Shown piece by piece: positions 11,201 to 23,580 of a stretch of DNA of 64,000 bases. This stretch comes from Lagopus muta (lineage: Eukaryota; Chordata; Aves; Galliformes; Phasianidae): the NCBI RefSeq assembly GCF_023343835.1, contig NC_064449.1:2393778-2457777 (forward strand), given 5' to 3'. Each line of letters starts with the position of its first letter. Within the stretch, counting starts at the first letter, position 1. Below the pieces are notes generated by a model. The model worked only from the letters and a program-made list of their open reading frames with translations. It made no database searches and had not been told where the DNA came from. Made by a program: the position numbers and the translations under genes.

Positions 11201-14159
11201 GCAAGCCAACACCATAGCTTCAGGATCCCTGGGGTGTTGCCTATGGAGATTCCAGCTCTTGGCCCTGTGTGGTTACCCTTTGCTGGTGTGTATCAGGAGC
11301 AACCTGGCATCAAATGCTGGCATGGGAGAGAAGTAGGCCTACAGGTCCTTTTTTTACACGCTCTCATATCTGCTAGTTCTCATTCCATCCTTCATCATCT
11401 GATTGTGAATTCTGCCTATTTTTGGAGTGCACAGCCTGGCTGCTCAGGGCAAACTCTGCGCCTCTCTACACCTTTCTCAGCTGCCAGATGCTGCTGACAC
11501 AGCCAGAGGTCCTAGCTATAATAATCTGGCCTTTAAACTCTAAACCAGGCTTTGCACAACAATTAATTACCTCCTAACACAAAATCAATTGGAGCCTTTA
11601 TTTTGCTTTGAACAGCAGTGATGGATAAGGCAAAGTTTCATCTTCTCTGCATTAAATAAACTTTTCCCTGATATGGCACCTGGCAAAAAACAAATCTGCA
11701 CATGGTCCCTCTAGTCCAGGACTTGGGAAAGGCCATGGTATAAGGCAGCTGATGGAGAAACCCTGTTGAAGATCCCCACAGCACTGTTGTTGTCCTTGTA
11801 TCTAAGATAAATAAATTGACCACAGCTTCTTGAAGCTGAAAATCTCCACAGTGCCAGGGAAAACATTTTGGCATTATTGCTTATCTTTTATAGATTTATG
11901 CTCTCGGTATTTATGCTCATAAACAGAAAAAATATATGCTATGGATGTGCCATTGCATTTACATAGCTAATGGCCAGGCTGGGTTTTGTGGTTAAATCCA
12001 GGATTCAAACTCTTTGTTATTTAGGAAGGAGGCTTCAAAGATAGCACAAAGAATACACAGTAATAGTAGTTCGTTACATTCTGTATTAATTTCGAGAATG
12101 CTTCATGTCAGTTTGTTCTCTGGAATATGTAGATTAGCACAGATTCTCCAGATTTCCCTCTGAGTTAAAACACTGAGTTCTTTGGCAATGTTCTGTCTCA
12201 ACTCCTCAGGATAAGAGACTGCTGCTCCTCGACTCTGTCCCCATCCCAACATTCCCTTTGTGTCAGCCTCTGACTTTGCTCTCACTGGGACCACAGGAGG
12301 CAAAGAGCAACAGGACCAGCTTCATGCTTCACTTCATTGTCAGGACAAAGCTCCTCAAGAGCCCATTCCAGGGCAGGAGGACACCTCGGTTCTCACAGCC
12401 AATGCCACGTGGGAACAGCCTGTCAGTTCTTGACTTCTAGAAGCAAGATACAGCTTGGATGAGCAGAGGCACCAATCCCACCTGAGATCTGATGTCAAAA
12501 CCCAAGCAATGCCCAGGGAGCTGCCTTCCCTCTCTTTGCTTTTATGCTACCCAGATTCAAAACATTCTCCCTGACGGAGAGCCCCAGGAGCACTGAGGGT
12601 AGGAACAGGCAAGCTTTATGGGTGCTGCAACCCAAGGTTAAGTTGCAGGAGGACCAGCAGATACACACCTATATGGCCAGGCACCAAAGTTCTCTGGTGG
12701 GCTGACAGGGTAACTCATGGTGCTGGGACCATGGGGTAACCAGGATGAATCATCTGCTCTGGGATTTTCTGCAGAGCCACCAGCCCTGTACATCACCCCA
12801 AACAGCTCCCCAGCATGTTATGCTTGAGGAGGATTCAACAACAGATACAGGGCAGGTCAGCCAAACCCAGCTGCTGGCTTCTGGTGGCCTTTCATTTCAC
12901 AGGAGTAACACAGGCATTGCAGCAGTGGGCATCTCAGGAGCACCAGAATCTCAAGGCAGTGACAGAGGACATCAGCCTCCACCACAACAAGCCCTGCAAA
13001 GCTGGTGCTGACCAGGGACAGTCTGAAGACCCACGCTGCCCTTATGGCAGCACATGAAGGAAGCACGAAGAGAAGCCGTGCTTTGTGCAAACTGGATTTG
13101 TGGGGAGTTCAACAACACTGCTACAAATGGAGTTTTTCAATAATATCCTACTGAAGTAGAACGGATTTCAACAGGGCTGACAGAAGTTGGATTATCCCCA
13201 GTACTCGGGTTCCACAGGGCTTTCTTAAAGAAGAAAAAACATACAAAGGATATCTTTTGGTGGGGGTCCATTTTCCAGAGCTGATTAACTGCGTGTTGTT
13301 TTTAATTATTATTATTCTTTTAATGATATTTCCAGAACAAACATAAAAACGCTCTTCTGGAGGAAGGCAGTTGGCATGGGAAACATCAGCCCAACCTATC
13401 AAAGTGTGACAAAAACACACTCCAAAAACAGGAGAATCACACAATGTTAGCAGCACCAGATCCATCTGTAACATAGCTACAGATCGGTGAGTTCTCTTGG
13501 CTGAAAACAATATTTTCCCTCAGAAAATATACATGTAAACAGTCAACGTAAACAGTTTGCAAAGCTGTCAAATTGTTGCAGTCAAAGGATGAAGTTTCAA
13601 AAATGCCCTCAAGATCTGAGATTTCATTGTTTATTTCTGCACAGTAGGCTTTTTCCCAGAGCTCCATCCTTTCATTTTTAAGTTGTTTTCTTTTTTTTCT
13701 TTCTTTCTAAAGAAAATATTACAAAACACCCAACACCACTCCAACAAAGCAATCCTTGACACGTTCTAGGAAAATATTCTGTTCAGTCTGAAACTGTTGG
13801 CCCAAGAAATGCAAAACCTAATTGTGCAGCTGTAAACAGGAGAGCTTTGTACATTGCAAATGCATCCTTGCCCTGAAGAGTATTTTTATTGGACTTCAGC
13901 TGGCTGTGTGTGTTTAGGCATTGGAGGCTATCGATACAAGAAGTCAAAATTAATCTGAGGTTAGCAGTACTACTTATTACACTGGTAAGAAAAAACACAT
14001 TTTCCAGAGGACACCAACAGCCCTCAGGTGCTGACATTATATTCTAGCAGTAGTGATGACTGCAGTTGATCTCTAAATGTCTGATGAGCCACCTGTTCCA
14101 CTACCAACCCAATGAAGAAAGAGGCCACCATTAATGCTGGAATCATAGCGTTATTTTCA
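8256..14159. other. long unassigned stretch
   Basis: Nearly 6 kb without a clear CR1 copy, the longest such gap in the left half. It holds a T-run at about 9474-9484 and scattered open frames below 121 codons that resemble nothing known. A faint CR1-like phrase near 9200-9235 is too short to call. Confidence 0.5.
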
Positions 14160-14560
14160 AGTCCATCCTACACTAAGATTTCACATTATTTTCCCCCACA
14201 TTTACCACCAGCTCTCTTTTTCACTACAAAATATTATGAAGCACTTTGAGTTCATTTCCAAATTTCATTTTTTCCAGAATCACAGCATTTTGATTGACTA
14301 AGTAGCAATTAGCATCTGAGTTGTTTTTATTTTATATCCTGCCAGTAGAAACATTTAAGTCAATATCCATCAGATTAGTGAAAAATGCATAAAACCTGGT
14401 CCTTCCTAAGCATAATTAGTCTTGGGGAATGGTGCTGCTTTTATCTGTAGGTCAGTACAAATATTAGCAATTAGCAAATATTAGCTGAGTCTATTTTTAT
14501 ATATTTTTTTCCTACTTCTGAACAATATTTTTTTAGTCCTATATGGGCTTTGCTCAAACC
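14160..14560. promoter_or_regulatory. candidate conserved AT-rich element
   Basis: A 400-base AT-rich tract with many homeodomain-type ATTA/TAAT words (AAGCATAATTAGTC, TTGATTGACTAAG). At 14463-14485 the word TTAGCAA or a close variant occurs three times in 23 bases. No coding frame and no known repeat. The call rests on composition and motif density only. Confidence 0.3.
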
Positions 14561-14763
14561 AGAAGCAGTCTTCTGGTTAGGTTAGCACCAGACCATGAAC
14601 TCCAGAGCATCACTGAGTTGGATGTACCCTGCTGAGTCATCCCGATGGCTTCATGACCATTCCACTGTATGTTTTGCAACTCTGCATTAGAAGCACTTTC
14701 TTGCTTCCTTTCTGTTATCCATCATGAATTCTCAATGTGCTGTTAAGTGCCTGTAGGTCTGCC

Positions 14764-15225
14764 AAAGAATCACACAGTCACCAAGGTTGGAAAAGATCTA
14801 CACGATCCCCCAGTCCAACCATGCACCCATCACCGATAGTTCTCACTAAACCAGGTCCCTCAACACAACATCCAAATGTTCCCTTCGCACCTCCAGAGTT
14901 GGTGACTCCACCACCTCCCTGGGCAGCCCATTCCAGTGCCTGACCACTCTTTCAGATAAGCAGTATTTCCTAATGTCCAGCCTAAATCTCCCCTGGTGCA
15001 GCTTGAAGCCATTCCCTCTGGTCCTATCACCAGTTACACAAGAGAAGAGACCGACCCCCAGCTCACTACAGCCTCCCTTCAGGCAGTTATAGAGAGTGAT
15101 AAGGTTTCTCCTGAGTCTCCTTTTCTCCAGTCTAAACAATTCCAGCTCCTTCAGGAGCTCCTCATAAGGCCTGTGCTCCAGACCCCTCACCAGCTTTGTT
15201 GCCTTTCTCTGAAAGCTCACATTAT
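14764..15225 (-). mobile_element. CR1 LINE, 3' end with ORF2 tail
   Basis: About 460 bases of CR1 in reverse orientation, beginning with a diverged tail (AAGAATCACACAGTCACCAAGGTTGG, read as two phrases) and continuing through the 3' UTR into the C-terminal part of ORF2. It is one of the longest and least disrupted copies in the window; its ORF2 frame is annotated separately. Ends near 15225, where similarity to ORF2 stops. Confidence 0.93.
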
Positions 15226-15250
15226 GGGTAGCATCCCTCCAGCCAGCCAT
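14846..15250 (-). pseudogene. CR1 ORF2 C-terminal fragment (uninterrupted)
   Basis: A 134-codon frame encoding the C-terminal tail of the CR1 ORF2 polyprotein, beyond the reverse-transcriptase domain. Recognisable blocks in order: [19 protein letters not shown] (residues about 13-31), [19 protein letters not shown] (about 36-54), LKGGCSELG, then [39 protein letters not shown] and HLDVVLRDL at the end. Complete CR1 ORF2 products have an N-terminal endonuclease and a central RT; both are absent, so the fragment cannot move itself. The first 12 or so residues are read from flanking DNA. Keeping the frame open over 134 codons suggests a relatively recent insertion; chance is the other explanation. 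No promoter is apparent. Confidence 0.88.
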
Positions 15251-17880
15251 CAGGGCAGGGAAGGCAATGCTCCCCCTCTCCAGAGCATCTCACCATCAGG
15301 CATTTACCAAGGTACCTGTCATGGTGAGCAACTCCCATGAATTCAGGGGCACTTCCCATAGAAACACCTTCACCAGGAGAGGCCCAGTGCATTCAAAGAA
15401 GTCATCCTGAAATTGCCATTCTCATACTAGTGGAAATTACTTCTTCTCCATAATGACAGTGATATGGCATAGAGACCGTGATGAGCTCAAGAACCATACA
15501 AACAGCACCTGGGGTACAGGAACGTCAAGGAAAATGGTTAGAAAAGTGTCATATATTGAACTGAAGTCTATTCCAGCACAGTTCTTCTTTTCCTTGATGA
15601 GGAGCCATGGCTCTGGCAATTATCAGCTGTGTCACTAACTTCAGCCTGCAGAAAACTTAATTCACAGGTGAGTTTCTCAGCTTTGCCCTGGTGTCAGAAA
15701 TAAAGATTTCCCATATTTGATAGGGAAAACTCAACTCAGTCTCTCATAACCCAAACAAAACTCCAGCCTCAAAGGTTCTCCCTGTGTCTCTTAGTGGTGG
15801 GATTTCCATTTCTCAAGCTGCATTGTGCTGTTTAACACATCAAGAAGAGCTGAAAGGGCTCTAATGAAAGCACCTGGATCTGTCCAAAATTATGCCCATA
15901 TATAAGAGGCAGTTTGTTCACACATCAAAGGAACATTGCTTGGCTCTGTGTCAATCTATTGGTGCAGCAGAGGAAAACGGATGGAAACAAAACCTGTTTC
16001 TGCACAAGCCCCTTTTGCTGAAAGAGAAAAGACTTTCAGTTCAACACAGAGAAAAGCCTCGAGTTGCCCTGAAATGCACAGGATGGGATTGCTGTGGGCA
16101 GAGCACATGGGAAGCAGGCTGGAGATGCTTAATCCAGTCATTGCACTTCTATCCAGAAAGCTTTATAGGGCAATAACGTGTGGTATCACCATGCTGGTAA
16201 GCCAAAACACCTGAGTCAGAGAGCTGCTCTGTGATGACTGTGTTATTGCTGTTGATGAATTGGAGTGAAAGCCAGGCCCAGAAGCCTGGCTGCTATCCTG
16301 TAGGAATGAAGAATGTACCAGATGGTCAAGTTTGGCAGATGGAAGAGAAAAACCAGTTGTGAATAATCTGCAAACGGATCCTATGGCCTGCTTGCTCCTG
16401 GCAGTCAGGGTACTAGCACCAAGCTGGTGGTACCTCCACAGGAGGGCAGAAACACCAAAACAGGGTAAAATTCAGGGCAAAAGCTCCACACTCAGCACAG
16501 CTGGGTGCTGGGGAAGGATGTTCCCTTTAGCTATTTGGGTGAACAAAGCTTGGTCAGGACCGTGTCCAGAGACCAGAGCACAGCTCTCCTGCTGCTCTTG
16601 TTCCAGGGAACGTGCAGCACATGGTCCCTGGCTATTGCCATCCTGCTGACACAGAGCCAATTACTGCCTCATTAGCAGTCCAGCAGCAATCTGAACAAGA
16701 GACAGTGCTGACAAAGGCTGTTGGGAAGCAGCAGATCCTTCTCAGACTGCAAAGGGAGACCACAAAGGCATTACATGGCCCAGCATCTCCCAGCACCAGA
16801 AGCTTCAGACATAACAGCTGGGGGCCAGTTTATGCTGGGGGCCTTCACACATCCCTGCTTCTCCTTTGCTTTCTTAGGTATGATGCTGCTCACCATAGCT
16901 CAGGTAATTATATCACATCCCCTCCTATGGGACACGTTGCTAAGAACCAGTGCATTTAGCACCATAGTCCCCATCATCTGTGACTCCCCCCTTCTTTCTC
17001 TATCAGCTCTCTGCAAGAACTGTGCTGGATGTCAGCACAGGTATCCTGGAGCTGGTGAGCAGAAGCTTTCAGGCTGCATTTGGTTGTGGTTCAAGGTCTG
17101 CCCCAGGCTTGTTTGCAGGATGCCAGTTACATGCAGTTCCTTGAATACTGACTTTCAAGTGAAGTTTTTTCTTCCTGTTATCATCCACAGCAGCCAAGAA
17201 TAAGAGAGTAATGGGCTCATCATCATTCCAGGTTGTTGCTTCAGTCCATCTCTTGCCAAGGGAGCCATTGCAGAGCTTGGTGATCAAACTCTTTTTTTGC
17301 CCATCTCATGGGACAAGGATATTGGCCTCACTGCATATGTATAAAACCCAACAGCCCATTAGCAGCACCCATTGCCCCTCACATTCCTGGGGTCTTGTTC
17401 CTTTGCAGACTTCTGCAGCATGATGGCACTTTGCTGATCCCCAAATCCCCCAGCACTGACATCTCCACACTTCCACATGTGGTAAACCATTCCAGATTTT
17501 CCTCTGTGGAAGAAAAAGAGCTCCCTGACATCTGTTCTAGAGAGCTTCAGGAAGCCAATTATCCTTGAAGGCAAACTGTCCGCAGATAATTGGAAATATA
17601 GACTTCTAACTGATGGAGTGTTGACTAAACTCCAGCTATTGCCTCGCATGTGTCACATTGAATCTCTGAAGCTTCTTATAATGTTTAGCAGGTGCATTAT
17701 CATGTCACATCCAGACAGGTGCCACAGTGCTGCACCTAATTGGAACCGTGGTTCACAGCATCCCTCCCACCACTGCTGCTGCACAAATGGAACTGGAGGA
17801 ATTTGGCTCTCTCCTCACTCTGAGCAGAGTGCAAGGAGTGGACCAGTACTCACCTCCCTCCCTGTGCCTCTGCTCTGCTA
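15226..17880. other. unassigned non-coding stretch
   Basis: No mobile element recognised. Overlapping frames at 16332-17203 (up to 160 codons, plus strand) have no familiar domain, and neighbouring frames on both strands are similarly open, as expected from stop-poor composition. Confidence 0.55.
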
Positions 17881-17927
17881 GCTGATCTTAGTGTTTTCTT
17901 TCCAACCGTAATGATTCTCTGTCTCTC
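17881..17927 (+). mobile_element. possible CR1 3' terminus, very short
   Basis: About 45 bases resembling the end of CR1: GATCTTAGTGTTTTCTTTCC, then AACCGTAATGATTCTCTGTC. It is short and diverged, with no supporting upstream body, so chance similarity cannot be excluded. Confidence 0.5.
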
Positions 17928-18379
17928 AAGCCAGGACACTGTTACGTGGTTTTAACCCTAACAGTGCCCTCTGCAAAAATGCCATCAACAGCACCAACCA
18001 GCACCTGCTCCACAACATCCAGCAATGAAAGCACACTGTTGCTGCAGCACAGCCATCAAGACAAACTCTAGCCACAACCCCCAGGACTCAGGGATATCTA
18101 AAGCTCTCCTGGTTCTTGGGCAGCTTGCTTCAATCAGGTCATTAGTTCTCATTTTTGAAACAAGCTGAGGGTTTTCCAGGACATTTTCTTGCATGCTAGC
18201 ATCTTCATGAAGAAAGTAGGAAATCCCACAGCTTGAACCCAGCGAGAGCAAGCAGCAGAGGCTACGTGCCTGCATGTGGACCTGTACAAGGCAGTGTGGG
18301 TGGCTGCTTTTCTCTGCAGAGCTGGCAGAAGGGCTGCAGCGAGGTCACCATATTGACAGGCAGAGCTTTGCTGTTCTGG
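17928..18379. other. unassigned non-coding stretch
   Basis: No gene, repeat or notable composition recognised. Confidence 0.5.
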
Positions 18380-18500
18380 CAGCGTAGCCCATTTGTGTTG
18401 TTAATTAATGGCTTTGCTGGGGGAAGATAAATGCTCCAGCTTTATTGTCAAACTGAAGTAAATTTTTAATAAGGTCCAATTAGTGGCAGTTTAGAGTGGC
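18380..18500. promoter_or_regulatory. candidate conserved non-coding element
   Basis: AT-rich core with TTGTTAATTAATGGC (tandem TAAT/ATTA), GATAAATG, CTTTATTGTC (SOX-like ATTGT) and TTTTTAATAAGGTCCAATTA. Dense homeodomain and SOX-type words without coding potential are typical of deeply conserved vertebrate enhancers. No alignment is available here to test this. Confidence 0.3.
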
Positions 18501-19369
18501 AAGCAGCTCTGCACCTTCCCAGCCACCTCCCAAGGAGGAGGTGGGGGCAGCTGGAGTGGACCCTTCATTAAGGTCCCTCAGGAGAGAAGGGTCCCTGCAG
18601 CACCCTGTACACACACAAGTGATCATGTGTGTAACAGCTGGGAGGTTGGGGAAAAGTATGGCTCAGTGGGAAGTGTACAGGGATGTACCATGTATCCTGG
18701 TCAGTGTCTGCCCACACTGCCCCAAAGCAGCATCTCAAGGAAAGTGTTTAGTGTAGTTGATGCCACAGCTTCTGGGCTATGCTATGAGCACCAACAATAG
18801 TAGGGCTGGGCAAAAACCCTCAGTGATGGACCATCTGCAAACAAATGAGTGCTCACACCCAGACAACCTAGCACAAGGGCATGGACAAAAGCATGTTACA
18901 AGCTACCAACTTCAAAAGCTGCTGGTGGTCATTTTACTCTGGATGAAGTCCTGTTCAAAGCCAACTGCTGGGCCAGCACCCAAGAGGAGAGATGGGCAAT
19001 GAGGAAACCACCACTGTTTGCTAGAAGCCATCTCAGAAATTCTCAGCTAGGGAAAGCTTTTCCAAAGCACTTGTGATTTTGCTTTGGCAAGAGAGAAAGG
19101 TGAAAATGCAGATCCATTGACCTCTATAACCTACGCCTTCCTTCAGCTGTATGCAAGACAGAAGCAGAGCAGGGTCAGATCATCATGCAGGACCTGATCT
19201 CCAGTGTGGGCACCCCAGAGCAGAGCTACAGGCTCTGACACAGGCCAGCACCAGCTGCTTCCAAGCAGGACAGGGAGTCCTCCATCAGGGCTCACATTTA
19301 AAGCTTTTATTACAGACCTTCAGCTAAGCCCCTGACTGCACTGATTCCTGTGAGCCGTGTCACATCATG
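18501..19369. other. unassigned non-coding stretch
   Basis: No repeat or gene recognised. Short plus-strand frames at 18496-19076 show no family features. Confidence 0.5.
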
Positions 19370-19805
19370 ACTCAGTCTAAAGGGACGTCAGGAGTCCTTT
19401 AGTCCAACCTCAGGCTCAGATCTTGGACCAAACAAACCACTCAGTTCTTTGTCCAGCTGGGCCCTGGAAACCTCCAAAGGAGGTCGTCTAAAGTGCTTGG
19501 GGCCCTATTCCAACATTAAACTATCTTTACACATTTTCTTTCTTTTACTTAGTCTGGATCTTCCTTATTTCAGACTTCAACCACTGTTTCTTATTTTCCT
19601 CAAAGAGCCTTTCTAATACCTCCTGATAAGCAACTGAAGGTGCTGTTTGGGTTCAACCTATCCTTCACCAGCCCAAACAAGTTCCCTCAGCCAGCCTCTC
19701 CTTGGGTGCCTACTTCGTGCACCTACTTCATGACTGACTTACTCAAATTTAATCAGTGTATCTCTTGTCCTGGAAGACCTCAAATGTATCTTCTTTTGTC
19801 CCATG
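19370..19805 (-). mobile_element. ancient diverged CR1 LINE copy
   Basis: Reverse-orientation CR1 too eroded to show the octamer clearly, but the order of blocks is right: AGTCCTTTAGTCCAACCTCA, CCAGCTGGGCCCTGGAAACC with TCCAAAGGAGG, then CAAACAAGTTCCCTCAGCCA with GCCTCTCCTTGGGTGCC, and TGTATCTCTTGTCCTGGAAG. These match the 3' UTR and ORF2-tail segments in sequence. Extent about 430 bases with many small indels. It is among the oldest insertions in the window. Confidence 0.75.
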
Positions 19806-20141
19806 AATTCACATAGGTTGGAGATCCCTGACTCAGTCCTCCTCCACTAATGGGAAGAGTTCCTCTTCTCTGTTCTCTGAGCACAGAGTCCTGGGAGACC
19901 TTGTCAGTGGAAAGTACAAAGAAAGGCACAGATTTCCTTCACCTTCTTTATATCAATTGCCTTTGAATCACATCCTCATTCAAAGTGCAACTGTAGGTTC
20001 CTTCTTAACTCATTTTGCTACTAACACACCAGTAGAAGCTATTCTTGTTTCCCTCCATCATTTCCCAATGAAGTTTTGCCCTTTCTAGTGTCATCCCTCC
20101 ATGGAAAAGCATTTTTCCCCCCATTTGTTTTGTCACCAGCC

Positions 20142-20302
20142 TCATAGAATTATTAGAGTTGTAAGGAACAGTTAAAGGTCATCTAGTCCAACTCCCCTGC
20201 AATGAACAGGGACACCACAGCTCCACCAGGTTGCTCAGAGCCTGCTCCAGCCTGGCCTTGAAAGTCTCCAGGAGCAGGGCTTCCACCACTTCATGTTGTC
20301 TG
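20142..20302 (-). mobile_element. CR1 LINE fragment, 3' end
   Basis: TCATAGAATTATTAGAGTTG, then GTCATCTAGTCCAACTCCCC, TGCAATGAACAGGGACACC, GCTCAGAGCCTGCTCCAGCC and TGGCCTTGAAAGTCTCCAGG, all in CR1 reverse order. Ends at CTTCCACCACTTC, where it is truncated. Confidence 0.92.
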
Positions 20303-23300
20303 CAATTAATCAGCACTCTCAGGTCTCAGGGGTCTGTAGTTACAGATGGGAAATAGTGCAGCACAGGATGACATCTGTTGGAGAGGACTTTGGTTCATCC
20401 CACCCCACAGGAGGAACCAGAGGTCCAAGGGATGTGTGAGCATCAGCAGCCATTGTTCTTTCTTCTTGTTCCTGCTAATTATCCCAGAATCCCTGAAGAT
20501 GTGTAATGCCTTCCCCTTAGTACACAACAAAAACACAGTATGGGTTTACAAACCACATTCTGTATAAATACAACCAGCTTTCCAGCAGCACACTTCAAGG
20601 CAGGCTCAGTTATAAAAACAAATACACACACAAACCTCTCCGGTAGGGCTTTAGGAGCTTCAAACCAGTGCTGCTTCATTGAGGAGAATTCCTCTGGCAG
20701 GTATTGTATCTCCAGCTGCAGTTATCCTTATGTATTAGAGGAGATTAAGAAACTCCCCCTAAAATAGGAAGACAAGGTTTCTTGGGGGGAAATTCCTCCT
20801 GACTGCTGCAGGTGGCCAGCTGAAGCCCAGCATGTCATTATTGAAGAGATTTTCTCAATGTAGAGCCGTTCTGAGCAAAGCCTCTTGTACAGCAGAAGCT
20901 TTTACCTGGGAGACAGATACCTTTAATTCTCTCTCTATGCGTGAGCAGCCCAATCCCAAGCCTTAAGACAGCACTTTCTACTTCCTAGCTTTCCTTCGCC
21001 AGCTGTTGCAGTGCCTGTTTGAATGCAGCCAGGGGTATATGAGAAACCAGAAGGGTGCAACAAAGTCCCAGTGACTGCTTTTTAATACCCAAACTGAGCA
21101 GCAATACAGGCACAGCCACCCTCACATTATTGCTCTGGGAAGGGCTTTGCAGCACTCAGACTGGAACTTCCCCTCACAAAGCAGCTTACAATGTGTTTGA
21201 AGGATACAACTCAAGTCTTAGCATATTTTTTTCCTCATAATACTGGGACTATCCATGACAACCACAGGCATTACTCATAATCCTATATAGATGCTGAAGT
21301 CCTTTCATGCTTTCAAAGCCAGTGGCTTCAGCAGTTTGCTGTGATAGTTTGTTGAGTGGAGAACTCTCCAGATGAATTTGAAAGTAATTAATGGAATACC
21401 TTGTTTCATTTCATAAGATGATGGAATGAATCTCCTTTCCTCTCACCCTTCTAAGTTATCCTCAAGTGCAACATGACTTCTTCTACTGTACTACGCATAC
21501 AGGAATGATGAACATCACTCTATGGGATGAACTGGAGGAGGCAGGCCATTATTAAGTTAATTTCAGCCAAAGCAGCAACATCTTGAGGCACAGTATACAA
21601 AGCACATAGGAAAGAGTAAGTGTCCAGCAGCAGCTGCCTCATTCCCTTCAACATTAATGGATGTTGTATCCCAAGACAGAGCCCCCAATCACCACTTGCA
21701 GTCAAGAAATTAATTGTTTGGCTGTTGGCTGTCTATATGTTGTTATAGGAATGTTTTTACACTTGAAGCTCCCTGAAGGCCTCTATAAGTATTCTACTCA
21801 TAAATACAATTATAGCAGAGCTCTTGCTAGAAACAGCTATATATTATGGGATATTGCAGTCTCATCACCATACCAAAGTCACTGCAAAATCCAATAGATC
21901 AAAAGCAGAGAGTTATCACCTGAGCATTCACCCTGGTGGAAGTTCAGCACCTGAATACTGAAGATGCAGGCATTTCTAAAGGCTTCCCAGCAGGATTTTG
22001 TAGGTGGAAATGCCTTTCCTATGCCTCTCCATACAAATGCATGAAAACTGAGTGACTTCTTGCAGCATGGGGAGGTGTTGCTAAAAGAAAAATTGCCTAC
22101 TGGAGGAGATGTAGGCTGATTAGGTGGAGCTCTTTAAATACTGGCACAGAGACAGCTGGCTCATCCCTTCTGCAGGCCTCTTAACAATAACCCAGTGTAT
22201 TAAAGAGATTGATCCTGCGATAGCTTTCTCCCCAGCATAACAAAATGCTTTCATGACCACCGCTGGCTCCTACTAGATGGGCTTTTCAGACTGCTCTGAA
22301 ACCAGAAGGTGAATGCTGGGTCTGGGAGACAAACTCTCTGCCTGGAAACCTGTAGCTCTTTGTAAACGGAGGCCCTCAGACAGCACAACAAAACCATTGC
22401 CAGCCTTCCTTCAGGTGCAAAACAAGGCACAGAAGCTACTTTGGGAAGTTCTCTAACCCACTAGGATCTGTCCAGAGGCCTGAGCACCCATACCAAAGAG
22501 ACACCTGTCTTACTTTGAAGATAAGCATCCTACCTGTGTGCTGGAGAACGGGCTGGAAAAGCCATCAAGTCTGAACAAGATACCCAGGTGTGATGGTCAG
22601 TGGCAGGGTCACTGCAGACACATCCTGCCTAGATCAGCATCTTCACTACAGAGCAACCTGTCTGAGCTCCTCAGCTCCCCTCCTTCCCCTGAAGATATTT
22701 TGTTTTCAGTGAAAGGTGTTTGAGAGCAGCCAAACCACGCTCAGGATGCAGTATCCTTGGTGAGGAGTATGTATGCTTTTGTAAATTGGTTCCTACTGAA
22801 CTAGAGGAAATTACATACCCAAGAATACACACAGCTTAATGCCTGCAGTGGCATCAGCCAGACCTGCACTAGATAATGTCACCAGTCAGAGAGGACAAAC
22901 CCCACTCTCTAGGGTATCTGTTTATCTTCCAGTCCTCCCTTGAGACACTTTGCCTCCAAGACACACCGTAGTTAAAGACATTAAAGCATACAATAGGCAT
23001 TTTTGCTGCTTGCCACAGCTCATTAGATAACTATTAGGAAAAAAGCTCATTAGAATTTTGAAAATGCTGCATTGCTGGTTTTCTAAAGGCTTGCTGATAC
23101 GGAACAAAACAAGAAGTCAGAACACAATGAGAATCACATAAACCATGCAGCTCCCTAGATAACAGTAGGTTTTTTTCCCCCTTCATAATTCACTTTTCCC
23201 CAAACAGCCAACTTTCACAGCCCTACTATGAAGGACTTTGAGTTGGAAAACAAAGAAATGTACAAGCTCACACTTTGTGTGCTGTATGTCTGCTTGAGAG

Positions 23301-23378
23301 CCTTGGAATCTCTAGATCCTGTGAGGAGAATCTTGTATATGATGGAAAGTCATGCAGGGGCATCTGAACTGTTCATGG
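20303..23378. other. unassigned non-coding stretch
   Basis: About 3 kb with no clear mobile element. AT-rich patches at 21180-21240 and 21700-21850. All open frames are under 80 codons. Confidence 0.55.
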
Positions 23379-23580
23379 CATCATAGAATCATTAAGATTG
23401 GAAAGGACCTCTAAGATCACCCAGTCCAACTAATTACCACCACATCCCTAAATGTCAGATCTCCACATTCCTTGAACACCTCCAGGGACAGCAATTCCAC
23501 CACCTCCCAGTGTCTAACCATTCTACCAGAGAAGACATTTTTTCTGATATCCAACCTGCCCAAGGTGCCCATAAGATCAT
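23379..23580 (-). mobile_element. CR1 LINE fragment, 3' end
   Basis: Begins ATCATAGAATCATTAAGATT, continues GGAAAGGACCTCTAAGATCA, then CATTCCTTGAACACCTCCAG, GGACAGCAATTCCACCACCT and TCTGATATCCAACCTGCCC. Reading the opposite strand gives broken ORF2-tail words such as RLDIRKN, then VRHWE and LEVFKEC. Belongs with the group at 14764 and 44014 by its TCTAAGATCA and CCTTGAACACC segments. Confidence 0.92.
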
